A DNA stretch of 64,000 bases from Solitalea canadensis DSM 3403 (GTDB lineage: Bacteria > Bacteroidota > Bacteroidia > Sphingobacteriales > Sphingobacteriaceae). Made by a program: the position numbers and the translations under genes. Below are positions 38,173-48,901 of this stretch, piece after piece. The notes below the pieces were generated by a model that did not search any database, was not told where the DNA came from, and saw only the letters and a list, made by a program, of their open reading frames with translations. Numbering within the stretch: position 1 is the stretch's first letter; the number at the start of each line of letters is the position of its first letter. Location of the stretch: positions 2,926,669 through 2,990,668 of the forward strand of contig NC_017770.1 of the NCBI RefSeq assembly GCF_000242635.2. The letters run 5' to 3'.

Positions 38173-38634
38173 ATGGTTACATATATTGAACACGGAAACA
38201 TCTTCGATTTATTTGAGATTTCAAATTATGCACACGGTTGTAATTGTGCGGGAGCTATGGGAAAAGGGATTGCATTACAATTCAAAGATAAATTCCCCAA
38301 AATGTATCTCGAATACAAAAGACGGTGTAAGGAAGGCCTTTTTTATTTAGGAGATGTTTTTATTTATAATTATAACAATGGCACAGTTTTTAATCTTGGA
38401 ACTCAAACATCTTGGAAAACCAAGGCTGATATTGTCGCTATTGAAAGTGCTTTAATCAAAATGATGTCATATGCAAATCAAAACGGCATTTTAAAAATTG
38501 CATTACCAAAAATAGGAGCAGGCTTAGGTGGTCTAAATTGGAATGACGTAAAATGTGTAATTGATAAAGTTGCACAAAAATTTCCTGGTATTGATTTATT
38601 TGTTGTAGAAAATTATAAAAACATATCAATCTAA
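38173..38634 (+). CDS. Macrodomain protein, possible ADP-ribose hydrolase
   Basis: A 153-aa stand-alone macrodomain. HGNIFDLFEISNYAHGCNCA and GAMGKGIALQFKDKFPKMY form the ADP-ribose site typical of the DarG/TARG1-like branch, and ALPKIGAGLGGLNW is the second phosphate loop. Where DarG has a catalytic Lys (TKRHW), this reads TQTSWK, so the mechanism is uncertain. It converges on the immunity gene of an ADP-ribosyltransferase toxin, with a shared terminator of 26 bases. Removal of toxin-made ADP-ribose, as DarG does for DarT, is an attractive inference. Confidence 0.85.
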   Translation: MVTYIEHGNIFDLFEISNYAHGCNCAGAMGKGIALQFKDKFPKMYLEYKRRCKEGLFYLGDVFIYNYNNGTVFNLGTQTSWKTKADIVAIESALIKMMSYANQNGILKIALPKIGAGLGGLNWNDVKCVIDKVAQKFPGIDLFVVENYKNISI

Positions 38635-38658
38635 AAAGCCCTAAAATTAGGGCTTTTA
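38633..38658. terminator. Bidirectional terminator between macrodomain and immunity genes
   Basis: A perfect 11-bp stem (38634-38644 with 38647-38657) has A and T runs on both sides and lies between two convergent stop codons. Confidence 0.9.
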
Positions 38659-38660
38659 GA

Positions 38661-38903
38661 TTACCGTTCGTTCCAAATCTTATTAAAATGATCTTCCGTA
38701 ATAAAATCTGTTTCTTCTAAGTCGAGTTCATCAATTGATTGATCATACAGCATTGAATTGTCCTTTTGAGGACTACTCGATGTTAGAAATAATTTTGCAT
38801 TAGATGTTATTTCAATTTGTCTTATTGCTACACCATTTTGAAAATGTAAGTAAAACAACACATCTCCTTCCTTCCAGTATTTCTTTATAAAAACCTCTTT
38901 CAT
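38661..38903 (-). CDS. Small probable immunity protein (DUF6881-like)
   Basis: An 80-aa acidic protein that begins EVFIKKYWKEGDVLFYLHF and ends with EDHFNKIWNER. The layout of strands and the Phe-x-x-x-Trp end resemble DUF6881 proteins found next to polymorphic toxins. It starts 5 bases after the stop of the ADP-ribosyltransferase Rhs, the standard place for cognate immunity. The pairing is inferred from position. Confidence 0.7.
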   Translation of the reverse strand: MKEVFIKKYWKEGDVLFYLHFQNGVAIRQIEITSNAKLFLTSSSPQKDNSMLYDQSIDELDLEETDFITEDHFNKIWNER

Positions 38904-38908
38904 ATTAT

Positions 38909-41900
38909 TTAAAATCCTGTTTTTCCTCCTCCTAAAATCCTACCCTTTAAATTTAATGGGGTAGGGGAAGGGTTTAAAAAATTAAATGGTTTATTCTGAA
39001 TTATATTTAACCCAGAAGTTTCTATTTTAATAAAGTGCGTTAAACGACTACCATTCCAAGGCACCCCAAAAAGTCTGTAAGAAGTTTGTCCTTTTGTAAA
39101 CATGCCTGGAGCTATATCAGTAAAATACTGTCCTGAACCAAATCTTGCATTTTTTAGGCCAATTGAAGGATTGAGAACCTTTGTATCCATTATGGCATTA
39201 TATCCAGCTTCACTTGTATAATGATATAATGGAGTACTAGTCTTAGCAATCGCATTTCCAAGCTTTTTAAACAAATACAACTCTACTACCTTTTCGAAAG
39301 CATATCCGGCACCATATTCATAATCCGCGGCTGTATAGTTAGGAATATTAGAAGCCAAATCAAATACTTTTTCCCCTAATTGAATGCTCCCATGTGTGCC
39401 AAACGTAAAAGTATTTGCAAGGCCATTCAAGTATCCGTTTAGAGTAAATTGGCTTTTTATTCCCTCCCAAGTTCCCAATGCTCCATCTCCAAATCCACTT
39501 GCAACATTTGAAGCAGCACTTTTTTCACCCTTTTTCTTTGGGTCATCACCCCCAGAGCCTCCTAAGCTATATTCTTGTTGAACTTGATCCCATTCTACAT
39601 TTTTTTCCTTTTTACCTTGTTTTCCATCTCCATCTTTATCATCATAATATTGATTAGTAGCCCAATTATAGCGAGACATCATCCCATCCGGATCAATCAT
39701 TAAGACCGGATTATTATTCCCATATACATACGGACTAAACCCACTTGACATTTCCGCCAAAGGATCCAGCACATGCCACCTGCCTAAAGTTGGATCAAAG
39801 AACCTTGCTCCGTAATCATACCAGCCAAGTTCCTTTTGTAACTCTTTGCCATTGTAAAGGTACTTATTATCTCCGCTCGGAGTATAGGATTTTCCCGGCA
39901 TTTGTAGTCCAAAGGCATAGTAGCTGTCTTCCTGTTCCGATGTTCCGGATTCGTTAACCGTGGCCCTGACATTGCCCAAATGATCGGTCAGGTTATACCG
40001 GTAATAATATGGATTACTCGCACCGTTCCAGCTGGCGCGGCCTTCTTCGGTGGCAATAAAGTTTATTGTGGTGGTACCGTTAAAGGTTTGCAGCTGCAGA
40101 CCGTCCACGTATTCTTCACTGGTGGTGCCGACCGTTTTACGAAGCTTACGACCTGTGGCATCGTACACATAATTGACCGTTGTTCCGTTTTTGGTAATGC
40201 TTTGGGGCAGGTTCAGGTAATTATAGCTTATGGCCGTTATCAATCCGTTTTTATCGGTCGAGAGGTTCCCATTGACATCGTAGGTATACTCCCCAGCCTG
40301 CTGCATACTTACCGGTTCACTAAAACCCAGATTTTTGTATATGGTGGCTGCATTGGAAAACTCATCCACCTGGTCCAGCTGGTTACTGTTATTACTATTT
40401 TTATAACTGTACACTAAAGAATCAATCAGTACATTCCGGCTTCTCCGGCTCAGCTTTTTAATATTTCCCATCAGATCATACTCGTCAATTCGCTCCTGGT
40501 AATTATTGCTTAAACCTCCCTGCATGCTTTGGGCTTTGAGCAGGCGATTCAGTTTGTCATACCCAAAGGAATATTCCTGCAAGGTATCCCGGTAGGAGCC
40601 TTTCCAGATTATATCGGAAATATTGCCGTTGAACTGGGGTACAGGTCCATTATCGTACTTCAGTTCCATCCCGAACTTATCGGCCGTTCCGGTCAATACA
40701 CCTGTAACAGCGGCCGGATCATTGATCTTTTTCAGCCAGCCCCGGATGTTGTACTGATAGTCCACCGTTTGAGCATAAGTACTCGCCCCGCTGGCCTGAT
40801 GCAGTTTCTTGGTGATGAGTTGCCCCAGCTCGTTATACACGTAATCTGCTAGCACGACGGGCTGGCCGCTGGCATTCACCGTTCCGTTAATGATCTTTTC
40901 CCGGGTGCGGGTTTTACGGCCCATATGGTCATAGGTGTACCAGGTAAGGAAAGTCTGGGTGCCTGTGCCTTTACTATTGGTATGGATCCGTTTGACGACT
41001 AAGGGCAGGCCGGTAAAACTGTACCGGGTGTTCACCAGGTCCTTTCCACCGATGTAATTCTGCCGGTGCACCTGTACCACCTGGCCTTTGGAATCGTAAT
41101 AGTTCACCGTCCATAAGGAGTCATTGCTGTTGAGTACTTTGACCATGCTGGCGGTAAGCAGGCCTCGGGTCATCAGGCTTTGGGTGTTGAGTGAGTCAGC
41201 TACATACGTGTAACCTGTAGGCATGGCAAAGCTGTAATCATCGTAATAATTGGCAACCAGCACTTTCATGGCGGTGGTGGGCAAGGCCCCTTTGGTATAA
41301 CCATAATGGGCACTTCCCTGGCCCTCCCATAAATTGGCCGTTTGGGCATTTACCTTGGCTTGAAGGGTCGAACGGCGGGCTGTATCGGTATAGATCCCTG
41401 TTAAGATCACCCGGCCCATGGCATCGTACTTGGTAAAGAGCCATTCCTTGTTTTTACGCTGGACAGAATCCTGGGTAAAGACCAGTTGATTGATCCTGTT
41501 GTACACCAGATGTACCCACCAGGCGCCTGGTATTTTCTTCTGAATCACTCGTTGACGATTGTCATAACGATAGGCGTATATAAAATTATTAAAGACATTA
41601 TCGGTCACACTTTCGCTGAAACTGGTAGCACTGACGGCAGGTGGGATCACGTAGCGCAAATTGCCAAAGTCATCGTACACATAATAGGTGGACAATGTTT
41701 CGGTGGCACCCTGCTGATTTTTGTTAAAGGTGCGCTTCAGCACCACCCGGCCTGCTTTGTCCTTGAACTCTTCAACAGTACCATGCTGCAAGTCAGTCGC
41801 TTTCCAGTTTTCGTCCTTAGAGATGGTTTTATACAACTGGCCTGCATTGTAATTGGTAGTTCCCGTGGCACCGTTAGCAGTCAGTTTCCAGAGTTTTACC

Positions 41901-42478
41901 TCTGTTGCAGTATTGGTACTGTATTCAGTCTTTATGGTATTGCCCAAACTGGTTGTTTTACCTGTTGCATCTTTCAATACCCGAAAAGCTTTACCCGGAG
42001 CGCCTTGTTCGGTCATGCGGTTTAGCGGCGAAGCTTCCAGTATGGTTTCTGCAAACGGGAAACTGGTGGTGTCAATACTTTGGGTGGCCAGTTTATAATG
42101 GGCCCATACGCCTTGACCCGCAGTTAAGGCATTGGTTTTATAGCCGCCATCCTGTGATCCGGTAATATTAGAATAAGGCAGGTATTTCTTTACCTCCCGT
42201 CCAAGGGCATCGTATTCAAAGGGCTGTACGATATCCTTGGCATTGGTAGTTGCCTGTTTCTGTACCGTTTGAAGTGGACGGCCCAATCCATCATAATATT
42301 GAATGGTCGTTTGCTGTTGTGTATAAGGCAAACTACTAAGCGTAGCAGGGTCGGTAACAGCAACCATTGGCGTCCGTGTTTGAACGTAATTTTGGTTGCT
42401 ACTTTGGGCATGCACGTAAATGCTCAACGGCATCAACATACCCAACAATACTATTTTCTTTAAAAATTGATTTTTCAT
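38909..42478 (-). CDS. Exported Rhs toxin with HYD1-type ADP-ribosyltransferase tip
   Basis: A 1189-aa protein. The signal peptide is MKNQFLKKIVLLGMLMPLSI, with cleavage after VHAQ. A DUF6443-like segment follows (IQYYDGLGRPLQTVQKQ), then YD repeats, the Rhs core (YDYGARFFDPTLGRWHVLDP) and DPDGM at about residues 929-933. The last 109 residues form an HYD1-like ADP-ribosyltransferase: PLYHYTSEAGYNAI (His1086), RFGSGQYFTDIAPG (Tyr1118, Asp1121), THFIKIETSGL, and PLNLKGRI. It would transfer ADP-ribose from NAD to an unknown target in a rival cell. It follows the split Rhs partner gene by 32 bases. Confidence 0.92.
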   Translation of the reverse strand: MKNQFLKKIVLLGMLMPLSIYVHAQSSNQNYVQTRTPMVAVTDPATLSSLPYTQQQTTIQYYDGLGRPLQTVQKQATTNAKDIVQPFEYDALGREVKKYLPYSNITGSQDGGYKTNALTAGQGVWAHYKLATQSIDTTSFPFAETILEASPLNRMTEQGAPGKAFRVLKDATGKTTSLGNTIKTEYSTNTATEVKLWKLTANGATGTTNYNAGQLYKTISKDENWKATDLQHGTVEEFKDKAGRVVLKRTFNKNQQGATETLSTYYVYDDFGNLRYVIPPAVSATSFSESVTDNVFNNFIYAYRYDNRQRVIQKKIPGAWWVHLVYNRINQLVFTQDSVQRKNKEWLFTKYDAMGRVILTGIYTDTARRSTLQAKVNAQTANLWEGQGSAHYGYTKGALPTTAMKVLVANYYDDYSFAMPTGYTYVADSLNTQSLMTRGLLTASMVKVLNSNDSLWTVNYYDSKGQVVQVHRQNYIGGKDLVNTRYSFTGLPLVVKRIHTNSKGTGTQTFLTWYTYDHMGRKTRTREKIINGTVNASGQPVVLADYVYNELGQLITKKLHQASGASTYAQTVDYQYNIRGWLKKINDPAAVTGVLTGTADKFGMELKYDNGPVPQFNGNISDIIWKGSYRDTLQEYSFGYDKLNRLLKAQSMQGGLSNNYQERIDEYDLMGNIKKLSRRSRNVLIDSLVYSYKNSNNSNQLDQVDEFSNAATIYKNLGFSEPVSMQQAGEYTYDVNGNLSTDKNGLITAISYNYLNLPQSITKNGTTVNYVYDATGRKLRKTVGTTSEEYVDGLQLQTFNGTTTINFIATEEGRASWNGASNPYYYRYNLTDHLGNVRATVNESGTSEQEDSYYAFGLQMPGKSYTPSGDNKYLYNGKELQKELGWYDYGARFFDPTLGRWHVLDPLAEMSSGFSPYVYGNNNPVLMIDPDGMMSRYNWATNQYYDDKDGDGKQGKKEKNVEWDQVQQEYSLGGSGGDDPKKKGEKSAASNVASGFGDGALGTWEGIKSQFTLNGYLNGLANTFTFGTHGSIQLGEKVFDLASNIPNYTAADYEYGAGYAFEKVVELYLFKKLGNAIAKTSTPLYHYTSEAGYNAIMDTKVLNPSIGLKNARFGSGQYFTDIAPGMFTKGQTSYRLFGVPWNGSRLTHFIKIETSGLNIIQNKPFNFLNPSPTPLNLKGRILGGGKTGF

Positions 42479-42510
42479 GTTAACGATAGGTATCGATCAA
42501 TAGCTGTTGT

Positions 42511-45500
42511 TTATGGCTTATAGTTATAGGTGGACTCTTTTAAAATATTTCCATCGGCATCTTTAATGTATTTCAATCGTTGAAAATCATCGTAGATATA
42601 ATAAGAAGTATAACCTTTAACGTCTGTTGTACTGGTTATGCCTATTAATGGATCATAGGTGTAGGTGGCCATTTGTGCTTCTACCGGATACAACTTTACG
42701 TCATCTATGAATCCGGTACCAAAGAAATTAATAGTTGAAACGTTATTAATTGTTCGTTCGTATAAAGTCCATCCGTTAAGCATTTTCACGGTTACCGGAG
42801 TACCTAAAGTTGCTCCAGTAATTTGAAGTGATGTTCCGTTCTTTACCCAATACGAAATAATGTATTGTGCAGATGTGCTTAATGCTCCTTTGCTTATGTA
42901 TTGAGTAGGAGTAGTACTAAGGGGATAACATTTTTTACCAACCGGCGAGGTTACATCAGTAACTGTTCTTGTAGCGTCAAATATCCAATTTCCTTTTCCG
43001 TTCGCCTCAAAACTACTATAAGCTATTGCCGTTGTGTCAGCATTTTTTACTTGAGCTATTGGATATTCATTGTTATAATCCCAGATATAACATACTTTTG
43101 GCCCTTTTTCTAACGATAAACAAATTGGATTTCCTTTTGTATCATATTTATAAAACTTTACCCGGGGTTCAAAAATTTCAACTCCATTTTTTACTTCAAT
43201 AAATTGTGGTAAAAACAAATTCGGATAGGGTTCATAATAATTAACTCTTGTTTGAGCTAACTGTATTCCATTTTCAATTTGTGTTTCTTCAATTTTCAGC
43301 GCAATAATATTACGGGTGATCATTTTTTGATAAACACCGGAAGTATCCTTCCCTGTACTTACCATCTCATGAGGATAGGTATATTTCGTTTGTACTATTT
43401 TATTGTCACTAGTGCTGGTTTGAGTCAGCGACAACTGAAAATTTAAAGGATTTGAATAAATATATTGTGTTTGGCTCAACAATGGCGACAACCCATTTAA
43501 ATCATATTCATAAGTACTGGTAGAATCTAAATACACCCATTTTGAATGAAAGCTATAGCTATTCACTTCATATCCTTGAAGCTTTAATGAAGGAAGACCT
43601 GTATCAGGGTAATCAAAGTTTTTACTTATAACATATCCTTTTAGTTCATCGCTTGCGGATGCATCAACTTTGTAATGATTAACAATTTCTTTAAGCTTGA
43701 TGAACGATTCTCCATTTTTTCTAAAATACAACGTGTAGTTCTCTAACCCATTCAACCATCCCGTATTCGTTGCTTTGAGTCCTATCATCAAGTCTTCACC
43801 CATTAGCGGTCTTGAATAAGAATCTCTCTGAACAATGTAATTATGCTCAATACCTCCATTTTCAAAATTATCTCCTCCAAGACTTTCCACCACACTTTGA
43901 TATGATATATTACTTTGTGAGAATTGGTAGGTATTTACTAATGAATTAGAATATGCATTTCTTTGTTTAAAAGAGGTATAATAATGAGTACCGGTAGGTC
44001 CTCCACATGCGATAGAATATTTTATATAGGTACTCTTAAACAAAACTGGCTGTAAAGCTATTGTGCCCGATGTTAGATTGAGATTATCTTTTGTGCTGTA
44101 ATAAATCCTTTTAATTATAGTCTTGCCATTGCCATCATTGGTAATAAGTTTCTCTACACGTACTCCTCCGGTATTTTCATTTACTAAAGTTTGAGATGGA
44201 GGACCTGTTACATAAATTACTGAACCTGTGCATCTAACATCAGGATACAATGATTCAATCTGCAAATAATACAGCACTCCTTTGGTTAAACCTGTAATGG
44301 GAAAGTTTAGCAATGTTTCTGACAGCTTTAAATTTCTGGTATACATGACCTGATTATCACTTTGTCTTATTACACTTACTGTCATTAAATCTACACTAGG
44401 ATCTACAGTAGTTGAGCCGTCACTTCCAGTGGCCCACTAAGGTGCCGGCATTTATTTTAATATCGGGTAAAGTTGAATAGTTATCTGAAAATGAAGCTGA
44501 CGTTCTTATAACATTAATACTCGACTGAGGTAGAATCGATAATGATTTTGTTTGAGTCGGCGGAGGAATGGTTTGGTTTTTAAGGTATGTATTAAGCCCA
44601 TAAATAATACTGTCGCTTCCTCCTGTAGGATAATTAATTTTAACTAGTATTCCTTTCTTAGTTCCAATTAAATCTACTGTTCTATCTGCATTTGCATCTT
44701 TAAAAAGTTGCTTATCTAGATCATTATCGGGAACAGGAACAATATTGGTATTGATTTTCCTGTTATAGTATCCATATAAATCTTGAGAAAAAGATAACCT
44801 CTGTGGAAGCCCATTAATATCTTCATATACAAAAGAATGTTTCCTCTGACTCAGTAAATTTGCATCTTTCTCTGTGATATCCATCAAGAATGGTCTTTTC
44901 TTTAATTCATCATATTTAATAAAAATATGCTCTAAAGAATTATCAGCAGTTGAGTAGGTGTAGTTAAAATCGATTTGACGAAGCTTCTTGTTATTATCAG
45001 TAATGATAATATTTGAAAGAAGTTGTTCAGAGATAACATCTAAACGATTGGTATAATTAAATGAAATAGACGAAGATTTATAAGTAATAGTTCTTAATAC
45101 TTTTGCCCAAGAACTTAATTCTGTTTTGCACAATCTGTTATCATTCAGTGCTGGAGCAACGGGCATATCGCAAGATCCAGGATCATAAATGTAATTATAA
45201 GGCATTGTTAAAACCTGACTTACACCAGCATAGTAGCCTATATATATATCATCATAAGTAAATGAAATTATATCTGTACTAGGCAGCTGAATACTAGATA
45301 AATACCATGATGTTGGAATGCGGGATGCAACAGCTCCGTTAGGACTTCCAAAACAATACGCATTAGATGAGGTTAACTCAACTGTTGCAAAAGTGTAAAT
45401 ACTCCCATCAGGAGTGGTGATTGTAAAAGATGAAGTTTCTTGGTCAACAACATTGAACGCTATCTTTAACCCCGTCTTTTGAATTAAAACCGGATTTCTG

Positions 45501-46000
45501 TTTGCATCTAAAATAAATCTTCCTGAATATCCATTAAAGTTAAATGAAAACTCATCCGGCTCAGTATCCAGAGACTGAGATGCAATAGTATTATCTAGAA
45601 AAGTTAAAAAAGATTGATCCATTGCTTGCCAATTAGCCGGAAGACCAGTCCTTGTTGAGCGTTCATCAACCTTTCCATTTACACTTCTTGTAATAACTCC
45701 ACCCGCGTTTAAAGTCCATCCCATTCCCACCCTTGATGCTATTTGGTCAACTTTTATTCCCGTGGTCGAATATTGTAATTCAATAGGAACGTTTGCCTTA
45801 CCTGTCGAGAGGGAATAAAGAGGCACTTTAAAACTCAAGGTTCCAGTTTGTAAACCAACGTCTAGCCCTCCGTATTTACCCAATTCTGATGCATTGGGAC
45901 TTGGTGGTAAAATTTCAGGTAACTTTAAACTAATTGGTTGTTGGGCATACACCCTTACCGTCATCAAACTAAAAAGTAAGATTAATTTTAAATGTTTCAT
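42511..46000 (-). pseudogene. Rhs partner protein gene, split by a one-base shift
   Basis: The first half (44420-46000, 526 aa) has a signal peptide (MKHLKLILLFSLMTVRVYAQ) and the same start as the partner of locus 1 (SFKVPLYSLSTGKANVPIEL, GMGWTLNAGGVITRSVNG). It ends at GTLVGHWK. Dropping one G of the run of three (44433-44435) joins it to the second half (GTLVATGSDGSTTVDP), which ends in Rhs repeats (YYIYDDFQRLKYIKDADGN). The restored length is about 1162 aa. A real break would disable the shell; a sequence error is equally possible. Confidence 0.8.
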
Positions 46001-46380
46001 AAATAGATAAATGCACTAAAAATATTTAATATAGAGTAGGCGAGGTATAGATTTTTTTATTAAAGAGCGAGGTAGACAGTTGTGATACTATTGATTTAGA
46101 TGGCCTCAATATATGATTTTTATTATCACGTCGCAATTTTTTTTCACAAGAAATTCAGCGGTTATTTACAAACTCTACATAATAAATTAAATATCAGCTA
46201 ATTATTTTTTTAATAGCAGATTCTTTACTTGGTGATTTATTATCCAAAAAATGAATTCATATTTAACCACAGACTCAGTGTTTCCATAAACTGCTGCTAT
46301 CTTTGACATAATCTAATATTCCCACCGTATTTAATAGGACAAACAGTGGGAATATTTATATTTTATATCAACCATAACAA
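46001..46380. other. Upstream region of Rhs locus 2 with an inverted repeat
   Basis: About 380 AT-rich bases, no gene seen. A perfect 11-bp inverted repeat (AATATTCCCAC at 46315-46325 with its complement at 46346-46356) encloses a 20-base loop. No consensus -7 box on the minus strand convinced me. Confidence 0.5.
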
Positions 46381-46382
46381 AA

Positions 46383-46410
46383 AAGAGCATACCCTCCCAG
46401 GCATGCTCTT
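46383..46410 (-). terminator. Terminator of the phosphonate-type operon
   Basis: An 8-bp stem (46383-46390 with 46403-46410) with a short loop, followed leftwards by T6. It ends the three-gene operon. Confidence 0.75.
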
Positions 46411-46438
46411 AATCAGAGAAATAATGAAAAAATCTATC

Positions 46439-47557
46439 TTATAAATCACCAACCACCTCTTCAGTTAATCCAAATGACAAAGTCATTCCGGCACCTCCCG
46501 GGGCGTTAATGATGGTCACTCCTTGTTCCGGAGAATGAATGAACTCTGTTGCTCCATTCGTCATTTTCGCATAGATACCATTCCAGCTTTGCTGCAGGTT
46601 CCAGTTTTTAAAATCCGCAAAGGTTTTCAGGTAATCCATAATGTACTGATTGATTTGCGCGCTGTCGAAAGGATCAAAAGTTAATCCGTATTCATGGCTA
46701 TCACCAATCGTCAATTCGCCTAAATGATTCTGAGAAACCATTACATGGATTCCCCATTTAACCATTTCGGGATACTGATTAGCAATCCGTTCTTTTAAAG
46801 CTGCTAATGACGGTGCTATTTTGAATGATTGGTAATGTGTTAAGCTAAGTGCTCCACACAGTGCCGGACCAATACGCCAGTTTTCATCCTGAGCCTCCAA
46901 ACGCATCATTTGCAGTTTACATTTGGTAATTGGAGCCTGACTGAATGTTTCCGGGTAGAGTGTTTCAAAATCGACGCCGTTACAGATAAAAATATGATCA
47001 GCTGACCAGCTCTTTGTTCCACTTATTACTGTTGGGTAGGTAATTGAAGAGATTGCTGTATCCCAATAAAATTCAACATCAAATTTCTTCTGCAGGTAGG
47101 CCGCTACCTGATGAACAGCCACTCGCGACTCCACGATCATTTCATCAGCAGAAAATAAGCCACCTAACAATCCTTGCTGAACTGCTGCTGGAGAGTATGA
47201 TTTAACCTCTTCGGGAGTAAGCATTTTTAACGGTCTATTGCCCTTTTCTGCAGAAACGAATTCTTCTATTACGGCCAATTCATCCTTTTGATAGGCTACG
47301 TGCATACTACCAACTTCATCGTACCATATACCGCCTTCTCCGGCAATTTCCTTCCAAATGCTTTTGGTACGAAGTGCACGTTCATAAAGGGTATCCTGAG
47401 GCTGACCGACAGGCCAGATCATCCCGAAGTTACGAACAGATGCCCCGGATGCAAATGATCCGCGTTCAAATACTTTTACTTTATATCCTTTTATTGCAAG
47501 CGCTCTTGCGGTTCCTAAACCAACAATACCCGCTCCAATTACAATAGCTGTTTTCAT
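46439..47557 (-). CDS. FAD-dependent oxidoreductase, TIGR03364 type
   Basis: A 372-aa DadA-like flavoprotein. TAIVIGAGIVGLGTARALA is the dinucleotide-binding start; NFGMIWPVGQP and a C-terminal INAPGGAGMTLSFGL fit the family TIGR03364, which is usually found with phosphonate genes. Such enzymes oxidise aminophosphonates to phosphonoacetaldehyde. It follows a transporter and a PhnX-like hydrolase by 13 bases and lies in the same operon. The substrate is inferred. Confidence 0.82.
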   Translation of the reverse strand: MKTAIVIGAGIVGLGTARALAIKGYKVKVFERGSFASGASVRNFGMIWPVGQPQDTLYERALRTKSIWKEIAGEGGIWYDEVGSMHVAYQKDELAVIEEFVSAEKGNRPLKMLTPEEVKSYSPAAVQQGLLGGLFSADEMIVESRVAVHQVAAYLQKKFDVEFYWDTAISSITYPTVISGTKSWSADHIFICNGVDFETLYPETFSQAPITKCKLQMMRLEAQDENWRIGPALCGALSLTHYQSFKIAPSLAALKERIANQYPEMVKWGIHVMVSQNHLGELTIGDSHEYGLTFDPFDSAQINQYIMDYLKTFADFKNWNLQQSWNGIYAKMTNGATEFIHSPEQGVTIINAPGGAGMTLSFGLTEEVVGDL

Positions 47558-47570
47558 TTGTTAAATTAAG

Positions 47571-48899
47571 TTAAAGAAGCTCAGCCTCTACTTTAGCGTG
47601 ATGCATATTATTAAATAAATCGGAATCTTCTTTCTTATTTCGTTGATACTTATGATTGAAATAACGCATGGACGCTAATCCCGCTATAAATCCGATTACA
47701 CTGAATACAATTATGGCTTGTATAAAAAACTGCCCCCAATTGATCGATCCTGCGCCAAATTCTTTCCATGTTAAGACGGACACGCTTCCTAAATAGCCAA
47801 CAGAATCTGCTATGTAAATCAGAAAACCAACATTGCCCTTTACTTTGAATGCGGCGATCAGGCGATCAAAAAATATAGCGTTATAAGGAATATAAGACAG
47901 AAATAATCCGAAACTCACCGTTATCATCCACCAGACCGGATTAGCTTCACCATTTAAGAAAAGCAAGGTGGATAGTCCGGTTAACAAACTACCTCCAATA
48001 ACAAACAAATGGATAATATTAAGGGCTCGTAAGTTTTTCTTCACCAGGAATAGAAAAGCTACCAACAGCAAAACCGCTATCGTAATGCAGCCATCCACCC
48101 ATACAAATATGTTGTAATTAGTTACACCGAGCCAATGCCAAATCTCGACTTCGAAATTGTCTCTTACGTCGCGAATTACAGTAAGGATCATGTAAACAAA
48201 TACGGTTATTACTATACCGGGAAGGAATTCTTTTAAAAAGTCTTTTCGCTGTGTTTTATTCATCGGCCCTCTATCGCTTCTTAGCGCTTTGTCTTCTGCT
48301 GTTGGAGGAGGAAGCAGATTCAGCAGAAACAGCGAAATAATTAACGGAACAAAGAACAATGCTCCTACTAAAAATGGCATCCAAAACTCTGAAATAGGTA
48401 AGGAAAGCATCCATCTGCCTACCGATTTCACCAATCCCGAAGCAAAAATTAAGGATGAGGCTAAAATGGCTCCTAACACTTCGGTTGTTTTTCGTCCTTC
48501 GAGAAAACTAAAAACCAAACCCCAAACCATCCCCAGAGGAAATCCATTTATTAACAAAAATGGGATATTATAAGGAGCTGGAATCAGCGCAAAACCCAAA
48601 AGAGCAATCCAGGCTATAACAATACAGGCGATGATCTTTTTGATCCGGCTTTCAGGCTTTACTTCTGCAATATACCTGATTCCATAAAACTTACTGGCTG
48701 CATAACCAATTATTTGGGCGAACACCAACCAAACTTTATAATCAATATCCAGGAATTGTAAACCTTCAAAAGTGCCAGCTGTAAAGGATTTTCGGTAGGC
48801 ATACATAAAAGTATAGGTGCCTAAAGCTCCTAATGCAGCAATGATCGATACCAGCCACGCCGGGGCATCCGGTTTTAACTTGAGCGTTCTCATCCTCAC
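47571..48899 (-). CDS. DUF5690-type MFS-like transporter
   Basis: A 442-aa membrane protein with about 12 hydrophobic segments. MYAYRKSFTAGTF near the start and GFPLGMVWGLVFSFLEGRKTTE are typical of the DUF5690 family, distantly related to organophosphate/phosphate antiporters. It lies 2 bases after the PhnX-like gene and 13 bases before the oxidoreductase. It probably brings in the operon's phosphonate or a related compound; this is inferred from context. Confidence 0.82.
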   Translation of the reverse strand: MRMRTLKLKPDAPAWLVSIIAALGALGTYTFMYAYRKSFTAGTFEGLQFLDIDYKVWLVFAQIIGYAASKFYGIRYIAEVKPESRIKKIIACIVIAWIALLGFALIPAPYNIPFLLINGFPLGMVWGLVFSFLEGRKTTEVLGAILASSLIFASGLVKSVGRWMLSLPISEFWMPFLVGALFFVPLIISLFLLNLLPPPTAEDKALRSDRGPMNKTQRKDFLKEFLPGIVITVFVYMILTVIRDVRDNFEVEIWHWLGVTNYNIFVWVDGCITIAVLLLVAFLFLVKKNLRALNIIHLFVIGGSLLTGLSTLLFLNGEANPVWWMITVSFGLFLSYIPYNAIFFDRLIAAFKVKGNVGFLIYIADSVGYLGSVSVLTWKEFGAGSINWGQFFIQAIIVFSVIGFIAGLASMRYFNHKYQRNKKEDSDLFNNMHHAKVEAELL

Positions 48900-48901
48900 T
48901 C

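Noticed and set aside
40529..42165. Several open frames of 80-180 aa on the plus strand inside the Rhs 2 gene
   Set aside because: They are antisense shadows of a long, clearly coding Rhs gene, with no promoter or family features.
32932..46000. A current integrative island running from tRNA-Lys through Rhs 2
   Set aside because: Only a small integrase fragment remains, with no repeat of the tRNA 3' end seen farther on and housekeeping-like genes between. A past insertion is possible, but no boundary can be shown.
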